Assembly: GCF_014334135.1 (NCBI RefSeq)
Contig: NZ_CP060497.1
Coordinates: 1,984,001 to 2,048,000, forward strand
Length of the DNA: 64,000 nucleotides
Source of the DNA: Olivibacter sp. SDN3
Lineage (GTDB): Bacteria; Bacteroidota; Bacteroidia; Sphingobacteriales; Sphingobacteriaceae
Direction of reading: 5' to 3'
Positions 1-9,408 of the stretch are shown piece by piece (the first letter of the stretch is position 1; every line of letters begins with the position of its first letter). The position numbers and the translations under genes were made by a program. A model generated the notes under the pieces. It saw only the letters and a list, made by a program, of their open reading frames with translations. It had not been told where the DNA came from and ran no database searches.

Positions 1-1478
1 GGCATGCCTCTGCGGTTAGGAGCTACTACAATATAACCTTGTGCAGCAATGAGTTGCATGTTCCACCGGAATGAATAAAATTGAGATAGCGCAGATTGTG
101 GCCCTCCCTGGCAGTACAGTAGCGTCGGATACTTTTTACTTGGATCAAAGTCTGGTGGATATATTATCCAAGAGAACAAATCTTTCCCATCGGTAGCTTT
201 CGTAACCCTTTTTTCAACCTTGCTTTTTGCTAGTGAAGCATTCAAAGCATCATTTACAGTAGTTAATTGTTGCAGTTTATTCGAGCGAAGGTCGAGTATA
301 TACAGCTCGGCAGCATGGTTCATATCCGTGCGGGTAAGCACTAATTTACCCTGATGCTCGCCATTAATATCGGTAATATCGAAGTCACCATTAGTTAACT
401 GTTTAATTTGACCTTTTCCGGTGTTTTCCAGTGATGCCCCTAAACTGATTTCAAATAGCTGAATGGTGCCGGCAATGGGGGCGGTAAACCATATTTTATC
501 GCCGTAACTACTCCATCGATAGCTGGAAACCGTTTCATCCCAGTCTTTTGTGAGGTTATGGGTCGCGTCATTGTGGAGATCGCGCACAATGATATCATTT
601 TTATCTGCTTCGTAACCATCTTCGGCCATGCTTAGCCAAGCTAGGTGTTTCCCATTGTTATTAAAGGATGGTGATACATCGTAGCCCAGCATCCCATCTG
701 TAAGATTGGTCGTTTGCTTGCTGGTTAAATCGTAAGCATATATATCTGTATTCGTACTAAGGGCATATTCCGTTCCAAATTTTTTCTTGCATACATAGAT
801 GATCTGTTTACCATCGGGGCTCCAAATCATATCTTCTGCTCCTCCGAATGGTTGTTGCGGTGTGAAATGAGGTTCATCAGACATGATGTCGATCGGTTCG
901 CCGATAACGCCATCATGATAAGAAGCGTAGAAAACGTGTGAAAACTTTCCGTCGAACCAGGTGTCCCAATGCCGGTTATTAAGAGCGTCGAAAATGTATG
1001 CGTCTGATTTGTCGAGATCCGAGTACTTATCCTTACTCTGAACTTTTTGAAGGGATACCTCTTGTGAGAATAATATATGTTCCCCATCTGGAGATAAGCT
1101 GACATTACTCAAGCTGCCATCAAACGCTGACAATTGTACAGGCTCAGTTTTCCCACTTTCAAGCTTCCAGAGTTGTCCCTTTAGCAGGTAGATGATATTA
1201 CCATTGTTTTTGTCAATATGTACGATAGATTCACCGCCTCCGTTATCCGTAAGTTGCTGAGCACTTCCGCCACTTAGCGGTATTTTAAAAAGATTACGTT
1301 CGCTTTTATTTTCTTTTAAATCGTAATAGGTCACACCATAAATAACCGACTGTCCATCCGGTGTAACCGTTTCAGCAGAAACCATGCCTAGTTGCCATAA
1401 TAATTCTGGAGTAAGTGGCTGTTGAGCTTTGGCTGCCCCTGCGGCCAATAATGTTGCCAATATCAAAATTTTGTTCAT
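1..1478 (-). CDS. S9 family peptidase (prolyl oligopeptidase type), C-terminus outside window
   Basis: The first 492 codons of a secreted serine peptidase are present. The N-terminus (MNKILILATLLAAGAAKAQ) is a short signal peptide ending in AKAQ. The next ~370 residues have repeated xSPDG/xSxDG-type motifs typical of the WD40-like beta-propeller of dipeptidyl-peptidase/acylaminoacyl-peptidase S9 enzymes. Near the window edge the alpha/beta-hydrolase domain begins with YPTLLYCQGGPQ and GYIVVAPNRRGMP, which match the oxyanion region of S9 enzymes. The catalytic Ser, Asp and His would lie beyond position 1, so activity cannot be judged. The start at 1478 follows a TACCTTTG -7 box by about 24 bp, so the gene can be transcribed apart from the upstream dehydrogenase. 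Likely role: periplasmic peptide degradation. Confidence 0.9.
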   Translation of the reverse strand, partial: MNKILILATLLAAGAAKAQQPLTPELLWQLGMVSAETVTPDGQSVIYGVTYYDLKENKSERNLFKIPLSGGSAQQLTDNGGGESIVHIDKNNGNIIYLLKGQLWKLESGKTEPVQLSAFDGSLSNVSLSPDGEHILFSQEVSLQKVQSKDKYSDLDKSDAYIFDALNNRHWDTWFDGKFSHVFYASYHDGVIGEPIDIMSDEPHFTPQQPFGGAEDMIWSPDGKQIIYVCKKKFGTEYALSTNTDIYAYDLTSKQTTNLTDGMLGYDVSPSFNNNGKHLAWLSMAEDGYEADKNDIIVRDLHNDATHNLTKDWDETVSSYRWSSYGDKIWFTAPIAGTIQLFEISLGASLENTGKGQIKQLTNGDFDITDINGEHQGKLVLTRTDMNHAAELYILDLRSNKLQQLTTVNDALNASLAKSKVEKRVTKATDGKDLFSWIIYPPDFDPSKKYPTLLYCQGGPQSALSQFYSFRWNMQLIAAQGYIVVAPNRRGM

Positions 1479-1502
1479 TTATATTTTAACTAAAAAAACG
1501 AT

Positions 1503-1510
1503 CAAAGGTA
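1503..1510 (-). promoter_or_regulatory. Candidate Bacteroidota -7 box (TACCTTTG) for the S9 peptidase
   Basis: On the minus strand the sequence reads TACCTTTG, matching the TAnnTTTG -7 consensus of Bacteroidota sigma factors, 24 bp upstream of the peptidase ATG at 1478. No convincing TTTG -33 box was seen at the usual spacing. Confidence 0.45.
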
Positions 1511-1524
1511 AAAAATAAGGGCAA

Positions 1525-2919
1525 TTAAAATATCTTTCCGGGGTTTAATATGTTTTTTGAATCAAAAACCTTCTTAATTCCACGCATGATATCTAAATGA
1601 AGCGTGGTATATTTTAGGTGCATGTAAGGTCTTTGTACTAAACCTATACCGTGTTCTCCCGATAGGGTTCCACCGAGTTCAATAGTGAGTTCAAAGATTT
1701 CAGTTATGCCATCTTTAAGCTTATTATTCCAGTCGTCGTCACTCATGTTGCCCTTCAAAATATTGACATGCAGGTTACCATCACCCGCATGACCATAGCA
1801 TACGGATTCGAAGCCATATTTCGTGCCTATTTCTTTAATTCCCATGATCAGTTGAGGAAGTGCCGCTCGAGGCACAACAGTATCTTCCTCCTTGTAGATA
1901 GAGTTTGATTTAACAGAAACAGCCATTGTCCGGCGTAGATGCCACAAAGACTCCTTCTGGCTTGCTGTATCCGCTAACAGTACATCTAAGCAGTTATTGG
2001 CCTCCAGCACTTCATTTATCTGTTCACACTGCAGTAAGAGTTCATCGAAGCTATTTCCGTCTACTTCTATCAACAAGAAGGCCTGCATATTATCGAGCAA
2101 ATTAAACTGTATGTGATCGTGTTCCATCACCCATTCAACACCTTTTCTTTCCATAAATTCAAGGGCAGAGGGTGTGATGCCCTTTCTGAAAATGGCCCCC
2201 ACTGCTTGACATGCCTCTTCATGCGACCCAAAAGAAGCCAGCATCAATACATCCTGATTAGGTTTAGGTATCAATTTAAGAACAGCCTTACAAATAATGC
2301 CCAGTGTCCCTTCCGAGCCTATAAACAGTTGTGTAAGATTATATCCTGTGGCATATTTTAACGTATTGGCTCCTGTCCAGATAATCTCGCCGTTGGGTAA
2401 CACTACCTGAAGGTTCAGCACATATTCTCTAATGGTGCCATACTTTACTACCCGAGGTCCGCCGCTGCCATGCGATACGTTACCGCCAATAAAGCAAGAA
2501 CCTTTACTGGCAGGATCTACCGGATAAAGAAAACCTTTTTCAGCCACGGCATCAATTAGCACTTCCGTAATCACGCCTGGCTCAACAGTAGCCTGTAAAT
2601 TACCTTCATCAATCGCTATGATCCTATTCATACGTTGCATAGCAATCATCAATCCCCCATGTATGGCCAGCGACCCACCGGAAAGACCTGTTCCAGCACC
2701 GCGAGGAGTAACCGGTATCGCGTTGGTATGGCAGATCTTCATGAGTTGCGCAATTTCTTCAGGGGATTCTGGAAGCGCCACAACCTCTGGAAAATAACGG
2801 AGATCTTCCGTTTCGTCATGAGCATAATGTTCAAGGTCTGTTGGGTTACTGATTAATCGATCTTCAGGAACTATCTGTTTAAATTGATCTAATATCTCAG
2901 GAGTAATTTTGTTATACAT
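1525..2919 (-). CDS. glcD: FAD-binding 2-hydroxyacid dehydrogenase, GlcD type
   Basis: This 464-residue flavoprotein belongs to the FAD-linked oxidase family (glycolate oxidase subunit GlcD, D-lactate dehydrogenase). It should oxidise a short D-2-hydroxyacid to the 2-oxoacid in the cytoplasm or at the inner membrane. The N-terminal PCMH-type FAD domain (about residues 38-216) contains PRGAGTGLSGG at 72-82 and the GGNVSHGSGG stretch. The C-terminal FAD-oxidase domain has YGHAGDGNLHVN and GTLSGEHGIG, both family signatures, and the protein ends NPGKIF as usual. Length is normal for GlcD. It lies 41 bp downstream of folB, so the two may be cotranscribed. No GlcE or GlcF partner is nearby, so it may be a single-subunit lactate or hydroxyglutarate-type enzyme; exact substrate unknown. 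Confidence 0.9.
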   Translation of the reverse strand: MYNKITPEILDQFKQIVPEDRLISNPTDLEHYAHDETEDLRYFPEVVALPESPEEIAQLMKICHTNAIPVTPRGAGTGLSGGSLAIHGGLMIAMQRMNRIIAIDEGNLQATVEPGVITEVLIDAVAEKGFLYPVDPASKGSCFIGGNVSHGSGGPRVVKYGTIREYVLNLQVVLPNGEIIWTGANTLKYATGYNLTQLFIGSEGTLGIICKAVLKLIPKPNQDVLMLASFGSHEEACQAVGAIFRKGITPSALEFMERKGVEWVMEHDHIQFNLLDNMQAFLLIEVDGNSFDELLLQCEQINEVLEANNCLDVLLADTASQKESLWHLRRTMAVSVKSNSIYKEEDTVVPRAALPQLIMGIKEIGTKYGFESVCYGHAGDGNLHVNILKGNMSDDDWNNKLKDGITEIFELTIELGGTLSGEHGIGLVQRPYMHLKYTTLHLDIMRGIKKVFDSKNILNPGKIF

Positions 2920-2960
2920 TGGTTGTTTTAAGTTTAAAACATAGGTTTATGCGTTACGTA

Positions 2961-3344
2961 TTATTTGTGCCTGCTGTCGTCTTTTTTCCAGTGCAGACTT
3001 ACCGTCGCCTGTGTTATATCTCCGCCAAAGGGTGGGTTATTCTTTTTTAAGGTTACGTCGATTTCATCAATTGCGGGGAAGTCGCGTTGTATACGTTGCA
3101 ATATATTGCCAACCACGGTTTCCAGTAATTTTTTAGGTACGGCCATTTCGTCTTTGGCCACTTTATACAAGCTTTCGTAATTGAGTGTATCTGTGAGTGT
3201 ATCGTCCGTTTTAATAAAATCGGTAAGCGTACAGCTAATATCAACGAAAAATTCGTTCCCCAGAATCTGCTCTTCAGGGTAATATCCATGAAAGGCAAAA
3301 AAGCGTGCGTTTGTTAAAGCGATTTTTTGTTTAAAAGACCCCAT
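2961..3344 (-). CDS. folB: Dihydroneopterin aldolase
   Basis: This 127-residue cytoplasmic enzyme of tetrahydrofolate synthesis cleaves 7,8-dihydroneopterin to 6-hydroxymethyl-dihydropterin and glycolaldehyde. The family signatures FHGYYPEEQ near residue 18, the LNYESLY motif, LLETVVGNI and the C-terminal KNNPPFGGDITQ-type segment are all present, and length is typical (about 120). Glycolaldehyde is a by-product, which makes its neighbour, a glycolate-oxidase-type dehydrogenase, a plausible metabolic companion, though this is inference. The start at 3344 is only 4 bp after a TAAGTTTG -7 box, so the mRNA is probably nearly leaderless. Confidence 0.93.
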   Translation of the reverse strand: MGSFKQKIALTNARFFAFHGYYPEEQILGNEFFVDISCTLTDFIKTDDTLTDTLNYESLYKVAKDEMAVPKKLLETVVGNILQRIQRDFPAIDEIDVTLKKNNPPFGGDITQATVSLHWKKDDSRHK

Positions 3345-3348
3345 CCAA

Positions 3349-3356
3349 CAAACTTA
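3349..3356 (-). promoter_or_regulatory. Candidate -7 box (TAAGTTTG) of folB
   Basis: Minus-strand TAAGTTTG fits TAnnTTTG and ends 4 bp before the folB ATG at 3344. The usual distance from -7 box to transcription start would place the first nucleotide at or very near the start codon. Confidence 0.5.
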
Positions 3357-3488
3357 AGCATTTTTTATAAAATCATTCTGTAGAAGATAGCGGTCAAATA
3401 GACGCCTGATAAAACATTTTCACTGTTCAATAGTTGTTAATACACTTAAAATACGATGAACCCGATTTAATAAAAAAACGATAAAGAG

Positions 3489-3659
3489 ATGAAAAAAACA
3501 CCATATATTTTTTGGCTTGCTGCCATACTTCTCCTTACCACCGTGAGTGGTTGTGATTTATTTGTTGGCGTTTTTAAAGGAGGCGTTTATGTTGGCGTTT
3601 TTTTGGTGTTATTAGTGCTTGCGCTGATCGTCTGGCTCTTGATGCGTATCAGGAGGTAA
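3489..3659 (+). CDS. Small membrane lipoprotein-like protein (56 aa)
   Basis: A 56-codon ORF encodes a protein with an N-terminal hydrophobic stretch, a possible lipobox ending TVSGC (Cys23), a short glycine/valine-rich linker (FVGVFKGGVYVGVF), a second hydrophobic segment and a basic end (MRIRR). This layout, SGC followed by GGxxxGV and one transmembrane helix, is shared by a family of tiny proteins often found in Sphingobacteriaceae and frequently mislabelled phosphatidate cytidylyltransferase because of weak similarity; 56 residues cannot form that enzyme. Whether Cys23 is lipidated or the protein simply spans the membrane twice is unclear. It stands alone between folB and rmlA, with an in-frame ATG and a purine-rich upstream GAGATG context. 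Function unknown. Confidence 0.65.
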   Translation: MKKTPYIFWLAAILLLTTVSGCDLFVGVFKGGVYVGVFLVLLVLALIVWLLMRIRR

Positions 3660-3776
3660 GTCTTGCTGTTAAAGTACTTATTCTGCCAAAAAATCAATAC
3701 TTTTACTGCGGTTTTAATTTTAAAAGGATTTTTTTAACGAAGAGCGTTTTTTGTTCTTTCAATATAGAGGTGCGCA

Positions 3777-4637
3777 ATGAAAGGTATTATCTTGGCCGGA
3801 GGTTCCGGTACCCGTTTACACCCACTGACATTAGCTGTTAGTAAGCAGCTGATGCCTGTTTATGATAAACCCATGATTTATTATCCCTTGTCAACATTGA
3901 TGTTAGCGGGAATTCATGAGATACTCATTATTTCCACTCCTTATGATCTTCCCAATTTTGAGCGGTTATTAGGTGATGGTTCGCAAATTGGCTGTAAGTT
4001 CTCTTATGCTGTACAAGAAGAGCCCAATGGTTTAGCGCAGGCGTTTATTATTGGTGAAGAGTTTATCGGTGATGATAAGATAGCATTGATTTTAGGTGAT
4101 AATATTTTCTACGCAGACGGATTGTCGAAGTTGCTGCAACAAAGTATAAATCCTGATGGTGGCGTAGTATTTGCCTATCAGGTTTCAGATCCGGAGCGAT
4201 ACGGTGTAGTAGAATTTGATGCCGATAAAAACGTACTATCTATTGAAGAAAAGCCGACAGAGCCAAAGTCCAACTATGCAGTTCCCGGTATTTATTTCTA
4301 CGATAATTCGGTTGTGCGTATTGCCAAACAGATAAAGCCCTCGGCTAGGGGAGAATACGAGATTACAGACGTCAATAAGGCTTATCTAGCTCAAGAAAAA
4401 TTAAAGGTGGGTGTTTTCAGTAGAGGTACGGCATGGTTAGATACCGGTACCATTGCTTCGTTAATGCAGGCAGGGCAGTTTGTTCAGGTGATAGAAGAGC
4501 GCCAAGGCTTAAAAATTGGCTGTATAGAGGAAGTAGCCTATCGGATGGGGTATATCGATGCCGAACAGTTGAAAAATGTAGCGAAACCCTTGGTAAAGAG
4601 TGGATATGGTGATTATTTATTAAGATTAGTAAAGTGA
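3777..4637 (+). CDS. rfbA: Glucose-1-phosphate thymidylyltransferase
   Basis: This 286-residue cytoplasmic nucleotidyltransferase makes dTDP-glucose from dTTP and glucose-1-phosphate, the first step to dTDP-rhamnose and related sugars. The N-terminal signature [13 protein letters not shown] at residues 5-17 and the [18 protein letters not shown] segment are diagnostic of Rml[16 protein letters not shown] and [20 protein letters not shown] follow as in RmlA proteins, and the length is typical (about 290). It is 31 bp upstream of gmd and probably cotranscribed. The other rml genes (B, C, D) are not in the window, so the product must be used by enzymes encoded elsewhere. Confidence 0.95.
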   Translation: MKGIILAGGSGTRLHPLTLAVSKQLMPVYDKPMIYYPLSTLMLAGIHEILIISTPYDLPNFERLLGDGSQIGCKFSYAVQEEPNGLAQAFIIGEEFIGDDKIALILGDNIFYADGLSKLLQQSINPDGGVVFAYQVSDPERYGVVEFDADKNVLSIEEKPTEPKSNYAVPGIYFYDNSVVRIAKQIKPSARGEYEITDVNKAYLAQEKLKVGVFSRGTAWLDTGTIASLMQAGQFVQVIEERQGLKIGCIEEVAYRMGYIDAEQLKNVAKPLVKSGYGDYLLRLVK

Positions 4638-4668
4638 TGCAAATCAGCGTATAAAAACGCAAAAAAAG

Positions 4669-5805
4669 ATGAAAACAGCATTAATAACAGGTATTACGGG
4701 GCAAGATGGCGCGTATTTAGCTGAATTCTTATTAAAGAAAGGTTACGAGGTACATGGCGTAAAACGGAGAAGTTCATTATTTAATACCGATCGTATTGAT
4801 CACCTGTATCAGGATCCACATGAGTCAGGGCGTAAGTTTACTTTGCACTTTGGAGATTTGACAGACTCCACCAACCTGATACGATTGGTGCAAGAGGTAC
4901 AGCCCGATGAAATTTATAATTTAGCTGCCCAGAGCCATGTCAAAGTGAGTTTTGATACACCGGAGTATACCGCAAACGCAGACGGGCTTGGTACCTTACG
5001 TATACTGGAGGCAGTTAGGCTTTTAGGCTTGACAGAGAAATGCCGAATTTATCAGGCCTCTACTTCAGAGCTATACGGATTGGTGCAGGAGGTGCCACAG
5101 CGTGAAACAACACCCTTTTATCCTCGATCGCCCTATGCGGTAGCAAAAATGTATGCCTATTGGATCACGGTAAATTACCGAGAGGCCTATGGTATGTATG
5201 CTTGTAATGGTATTCTGTTTAATCATGAGAGCCCGATTCGTGGAGAAACGTTTGTTACCCGCAAAATCACGAGGGCGGTATCCAAAATTGCTTTGGGATT
5301 GCAGGATAAGTTATATCTAGGAAACCTTTCTGCTCAGCGCGATTGGGGGCATGCGAAGGACTACGTCGAGGCGATGTGGCTTGTATTGCAGCAGGAGCAG
5401 CCAGAAGATTATGTGATTGCTACCGGAGTAACCACCACTGTACGGGATTTTGTACGGATGAGTTTTGCCGAAATTGGTATTGAAGTAGAATTCAGCGGCA
5501 AAGATGCACAGGAAAGAGGGGTGGTTATCGATATAGATGAGAGCCGTTTATTGGCCTTGGATATTGATCCGTCGACCATTAAGTTTGGGCAGACGGTAGT
5601 AAAAGTAGATCCCGCCTACTTCAGGCCTACTGAGGTTGAGCTATTGATAGGAGATGCATCCAAAGCGCAAAAAAAATTGGGGTGGAAACCCAAACACAAT
5701 TTAAAAACACTTGTAGCTGATATGATGGCATCAGACTTACATCTGATGCGTAAGGAAGAGTATCTCAAAAAGGGAGGTTTCAAAACGATGAATTATTTTG
5801 AGTGA
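4669..5805 (+). CDS. gmd: GDP-mannose 4,6-dehydratase
   Basis: This 378-residue extended SDR enzyme converts GDP-D-mannose to GDP-4-keto-6-deoxymannose, the precursor of GDP-fucose, GDP-rhamnose or GDP-perosamine. Visible features are the Rossmann motif [10 protein letters not shown] at residues 8-17, the substrate-binding [16 protein letters not shown] stretch, the catalytic STSELYG motif, YAVAK (Tyr and Lys of the SDR active site) and [15 protein letters not shown], all typical of Gmd. Length matches the family (about 370). No GDP-fucose synthase gene follows; the next gene is an AraC regulator, so the deoxysugar pathway must be completed by genes outside the window. A likely use is cell-surface polysaccharide or glycoprotein. 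Confidence 0.95.
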   Translation: MKTALITGITGQDGAYLAEFLLKKGYEVHGVKRRSSLFNTDRIDHLYQDPHESGRKFTLHFGDLTDSTNLIRLVQEVQPDEIYNLAAQSHVKVSFDTPEYTANADGLGTLRILEAVRLLGLTEKCRIYQASTSELYGLVQEVPQRETTPFYPRSPYAVAKMYAYWITVNYREAYGMYACNGILFNHESPIRGETFVTRKITRAVSKIALGLQDKLYLGNLSAQRDWGHAKDYVEAMWLVLQQEQPEDYVIATGVTTTVRDFVRMSFAEIGIEVEFSGKDAQERGVVIDIDESRLLALDIDPSTIKFGQTVVKVDPAYFRPTEVELLIGDASKAQKKLGWKPKHNLKTLVADMMASDLHLMRKEEYLKKGGFKTMNYFE

Positions 5806-5858
5806 GATCTCCTGAGCTAGCGTTTTTTTTCATTATATTAGTGTTTTTAACCTAATAT

Positions 5859-6755
5859 ATGAGTGAGCCGATTTTTCAACATATCTACTTGAATAATGAA
5901 GAATCCTATAATATTCTGAAGGTGAGGCGACCTTACTTTGTGGTGCCTTGGCATTTCCATCCAGAATTTGAATTAATGTATATACACAAGGGTGAAGGGA
6001 CGCGTTTTGTTGGCGATCATATTGAAAATTTCGTTCCGGGCGACTTGGTTTTGGTCGGATCGAATCTTCCCCATTGTTGGAAAAGCAGTAGGCATCACCA
6101 CGAAAGTAAAACGAATGGCACACAAAAAGCAGTTGCTGAGGCACGTGTATTATTGTTTAAAGAGTCTTGCTTTGGAGAGAGGTTCTTCGATATTGCCGAA
6201 TTCAGTCATATCAAAGAGCTATTCGTTCGCGCTCAGCAGGGCATTTATTTTTATGGCAAGACACGTAAGCAGGTTGTGGAGTTGATTCATAAAGCCTATA
6301 CACAGTCCGGCGTAAAGCGATTTCTATTATTTATTGACATACTTCATGAGTTAGCCTGTAGCCGAGACTATAAATCGCTTTGCAGTGTAGGTTATAAATC
6401 CATATCGTATTCTACCGACATGTTACGCTTGAATAAGGTATTCGATTTTTTAATGGATAATTATACCGAACCCATTAAATTGGAAGACGCAGCGGCAGAA
6501 GCCTATATGTCTCCTACCGCCTTTTGCCGTTACTTTAAGGCACATACCAATAAGACATTTATCTATTTTCTAAACGAGCTACGCATTGGTTTTGCCAAGG
6601 AACTGTTGATTGCTGATGAAATCAATGTAAGCGATATTTACCTGTCATGTGGATTTCAAAATGCATCGAATTTTTACGAGCAGTTTAAAAAAATAGTAGG
6701 CTGTTCGCCATTGCAATTTCGCAAACAGCATGAAGAAAAGAGCATCTATTGGTGA
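5859..6755 (+). CDS. AraC family transcriptional regulator (cupin sensor)
   Basis: This 298-residue regulator has an N-terminal cupin-like ligand pocket (PWHFHPEFELMYIHKGEG near residue 30, PGDLVLVGSNLPHCW near 70) and a C-terminal AraC DNA-binding domain (about 190-290) with two helix-turn-helices. The second one ends in the typical SDIYLSCGFQNASNFYEQFKK-like pattern. It is a paralogue of the regulator at 44024-44902; both share PWH(F/Y)HPE(F/Y) and VGDHI. Its 3' end overlaps by 10 bp the 3' end of the convergent GH3 gene. Its position at the end of the 6.7-18.8 kb sugar operon suggests it controls that operon, but this is inferred from position only. Confidence 0.88.
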   Translation: MSEPIFQHIYLNNEESYNILKVRRPYFVVPWHFHPEFELMYIHKGEGTRFVGDHIENFVPGDLVLVGSNLPHCWKSSRHHHESKTNGTQKAVAEARVLLFKESCFGERFFDIAEFSHIKELFVRAQQGIYFYGKTRKQVVELIHKAYTQSGVKRFLLFIDILHELACSRDYKSLCSVGYKSISYSTDMLRLNKVFDFLMDNYTEPIKLEDAAAEAYMSPTAFCRYFKAHTNKTFIYFLNELRIGFAKELLIADEINVSDIYLSCGFQNASNFYEQFKKIVGCSPLQFRKQHEEKSIYW

Positions 6756-9388
6756 TGATAATTCATCCGTGCATTTATCTGTTTTTTGCCGTTAACCTGA
6801 ATAGAGGTCTCCTTAAATCCGTCGGCTGAAAACAGGAGTACATCGTTTTCCGCAGCTTTGATGGTGTATTTCCCTTGACTATCACTATGGGTAACTTCTC
6901 CTGACTGCAGTGCCGTAATATTTACACGAGCTATTGGGGTCGCCTGCACATCTCTTATTTCGCCCGTTACAGTGATTATCTCGCCGGCTTTTTCTGGTTG
7001 TTGTGGCGTTTTTTCATAAATGGAAGGGGTCTGCTGGTTATTCGCCTCCACCGTATTGTTCACAGCAATCGTTTTTTTAATATAAATATCTTTTGAAGAG
7101 CTTCCTATTTGGATTTCATATTCTCCAGACTCTACTATACGGTTCATATCGAGATCATATAAAGCCAGTTCATCTATAGGTACCTGAAGTTTAATAGTAG
7201 TAGTATCGCCAGAAGCTATTGCATACTTAGCAAAGGCTTTCAGCTGTTTTACTGGGGTAACGACAGAACTTACCAGATCTCTGACATATAATTGAACAAC
7301 CTCTTTTCCGTCCATTTTCCCGATATTGCTGATCTTGACCCAAACGCTCAGGGTATCCGTTGGCAGTAATGTTTCTGCAGAAAGTTTAACATCCTGATAC
7401 TGAAAAGCCGTATAGCTCAGACCATAACCGAAAGGCCAAAGGGGTTCAGGGTCGGAGAATACATAGTCTCGTCCAGGTTCACCTGGTTTCCCTGGTTTGT
7501 GGTAAAAGCCTTTGTCTGTAGGTAAATGGTTGTAATACACAGGGAGATGTCCTACACTCTGAGGAAAAGAAAAAGGTGTTTTTGCAGAGGGATTGGTTTT
7601 ACCGAATAACATATCGGCAATAGCATCGCCCGCTCGTTCCCCGCCATACCACTGAATAGCGATAGCCGGTACATGTTTTTTGATCCAGGGAATGGCAAAA
7701 GGCCGGCCGGTTACCAATACCACTATGGTGGGTTTACCCTGCGCATATACTGCCTTGACGAGTTCCTCCTGTACACCGGTTAGCTGGAGTGACGATAAGT
7801 CGAAACCTTCACCGCTCGTGGCATTTGCGTAATCCCTCGCGAGAGAAGCGCTGGATGATCCAACAAACAATATGCTTACGTCGCTGATCTGTGCGGCCCT
7901 GATGGCCTGTTCAAACCCGCTGGTATCATTGCTGATCAGGTCACAACCTGTTGCATAATTGATTTTTGCCTGGCCGTCCAGCAGATCTTGAATTCCTTTC
8001 AGTGGTGTTACACCATGTTGATTGTCGCGGCTCCACGTATAATCACCGAACTGCACCTGATTGGCGTTGGGGCCGATGACTGCCACAGATTCGATGTTTT
8101 CCATTGATAAGGGCAATAAGTTGTTTTCATTTTTTAACAAAACAATGGATTCATCTGCGATTTCACGTGAAAGTGTTTGTGCCTCGGTGCGATGTACCAG
8201 CTCTTGGCTAGTTGCCATGTTTGCATAAGGATCTTCAAAAAGGCCTAATTCGAACTTGACACGCAATACGCGGGATACGGCTTGGTCAACATATTGTATA
8301 TCTAGTTCATTTTTCTCTATTAATGTTGCCAATTCCTGAAAGCAATTGCTGGAAGCTTCCAGGTCCATTCCCGCCATAAGGGATTGTTTGGCGGCTTCAG
8401 CATTATCTTTTGCTGTCAGATGAAAACTTTTGAGCATTTCAACTGCCCCCCAGTCGGAATATACATATCCCTTAAAGCCCCATTCTTTCCGTAATATATC
8501 CGTTAATAGATATTTTGAAGCAGAGTTCGGAATATTGTTCCATGAGTTGTAAGAAGTCATCACCGCTTTCACGTCCGTATTTTTAACTACCATTTCATAA
8601 GGTTTTATATGGATATTCCGAACATCACGTTCGCCGCTTTCTACGGACGCTAAATTTAAGCCGCCGAGCGGAGCGCCACCGGGCCCGTAGGGTTTTAACA
8701 TGGGTGCCACTCCATTGTCGATATAGCCTTTCACCTGAGCTATACCCATCTGCCCTACCAGCCAAGGGTCTTCCCCAAAGGATTCTTCCACCCGGCCCCA
8801 TCGTAATTCACGTACAACGTCCAATCCGGGCGAGAGCGTTTGAATAACACCTTGCGCTTTTAATTCATCTGCAATGGCATGGGTCATGCGATAGGCGAGG
8901 TCTGTGTTAAAAGTGCTGCCTAGGGCAACGGATTGAGGAAAGATCGTTGAACCATCGTGCACAGAACCGTGGAGTGATTCCGAGACGGTAATAATGGGAA
9001 TGCCAAGTCTCGTCTGCTCCACCATGTACTGTTGAATTTCATAAAATGCCTGTGCGCAGTTTGCGCTGGTAAGTGTAAAACCTTCTACGCACCCGTAACT
9101 TCTATCGCCTGCAGCTTCCTTTAGTTTCTCCAGATCAACTTGCTGTTCGTTATAAATTTGAAAGCCATGTAAATGGCTGAGCTGTGCTATTTTCTCTTCC
9201 ATCGTCATGCGCTGAAGGAGGTCTGCTACCCGTTCATCGATGGGAAGGCTCGCTTTTTTATATAAAGGTTTTTCCTGCGCCTGCAAAGAAGATATTAGAC
9301 CACAGCACAACGCTATAAAGAGGCTTAAACGGGGATACATGATTCGATAATTGTCCTTAGTTTTCATAAAAAAATGGAATAGCTTCAT
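6746..9388 (-). CDS. Glycoside hydrolase family 3, BglX-like, with C-terminal CarboxypepD-type domain
   Basis: This exported enzyme of about 880 residues should be a periplasmic exo-acting beta-glycosidase (beta-glucosidase or beta-xylosidase type). After a signal peptide ending SSLQAQ come the GH3 N-domain (about 50-360), with the nucleophile motif GYVYSDWGAVEM at roughly residue 312, the GH3 C-domain (about 400-620) and a fibronectin-III-like domain (about 660-750). The last ~75 residues form a carboxypeptidase-regulatory-like beta-sandwich (VTGEIRDVQATPIARVNITAL...), which is unusual at the end of a GH3. The ORF is open to 9451, but that start would overlap the upstream gene by 43 bp; ATG 9388 has AAGGAG 11 bp upstream. 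ATGs at 9367 and 9340 are alternatives. It is the last gene of the operon. Confidence 0.9.
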   Translation of the reverse strand: MKLFHFFMKTKDNYRIMYPRLSLFIALCCGLISSLQAQEKPLYKKASLPIDERVADLLQRMTMEEKIAQLSHLHGFQIYNEQQVDLEKLKEAAGDRSYGCVEGFTLTSANCAQAFYEIQQYMVEQTRLGIPIITVSESLHGSVHDGSTIFPQSVALGSTFNTDLAYRMTHAIADELKAQGVIQTLSPGLDVVRELRWGRVEESFGEDPWLVGQMGIAQVKGYIDNGVAPMLKPYGPGGAPLGGLNLASVESGERDVRNIHIKPYEMVVKNTDVKAVMTSYNSWNNIPNSASKYLLTDILRKEWGFKGYVYSDWGAVEMLKSFHLTAKDNAEAAKQSLMAGMDLEASSNCFQELATLIEKNELDIQYVDQAVSRVLRVKFELGLFEDPYANMATSQELVHRTEAQTLSREIADESIVLLKNENNLLPLSMENIESVAVIGPNANQVQFGDYTWSRDNQHGVTPLKGIQDLLDGQAKINYATGCDLISNDTSGFEQAIRAAQISDVSILFVGSSSASLARDYANATSGEGFDLSSLQLTGVQEELVKAVYAQGKPTIVVLVTGRPFAIPWIKKHVPAIAIQWYGGERAGDAIADMLFGKTNPSAKTPFSFPQSVGHLPVYYNHLPTDKGFYHKPGKPGEPGRDYVFSDPEPLWPFGYGLSYTAFQYQDVKLSAETLLPTDTLSVWVKISNIGKMDGKEVVQLYVRDLVSSVVTPVKQLKAFAKYAIASGDTTTIKLQVPIDELALYDLDMNRIVESGEYEIQIGSSSKDIYIKKTIAVNNTVEANNQQTPSIYEKTPQQPEKAGEIITVTGEIRDVQATPIARVNITALQSGEVTHSDSQGKYTIKAAENDVLLFSADGFKETSIQVNGKKQINARMNYHHQ

Positions 9389-9408
9389 TGTTGTTGGTGC
9401 TCCTTGTT

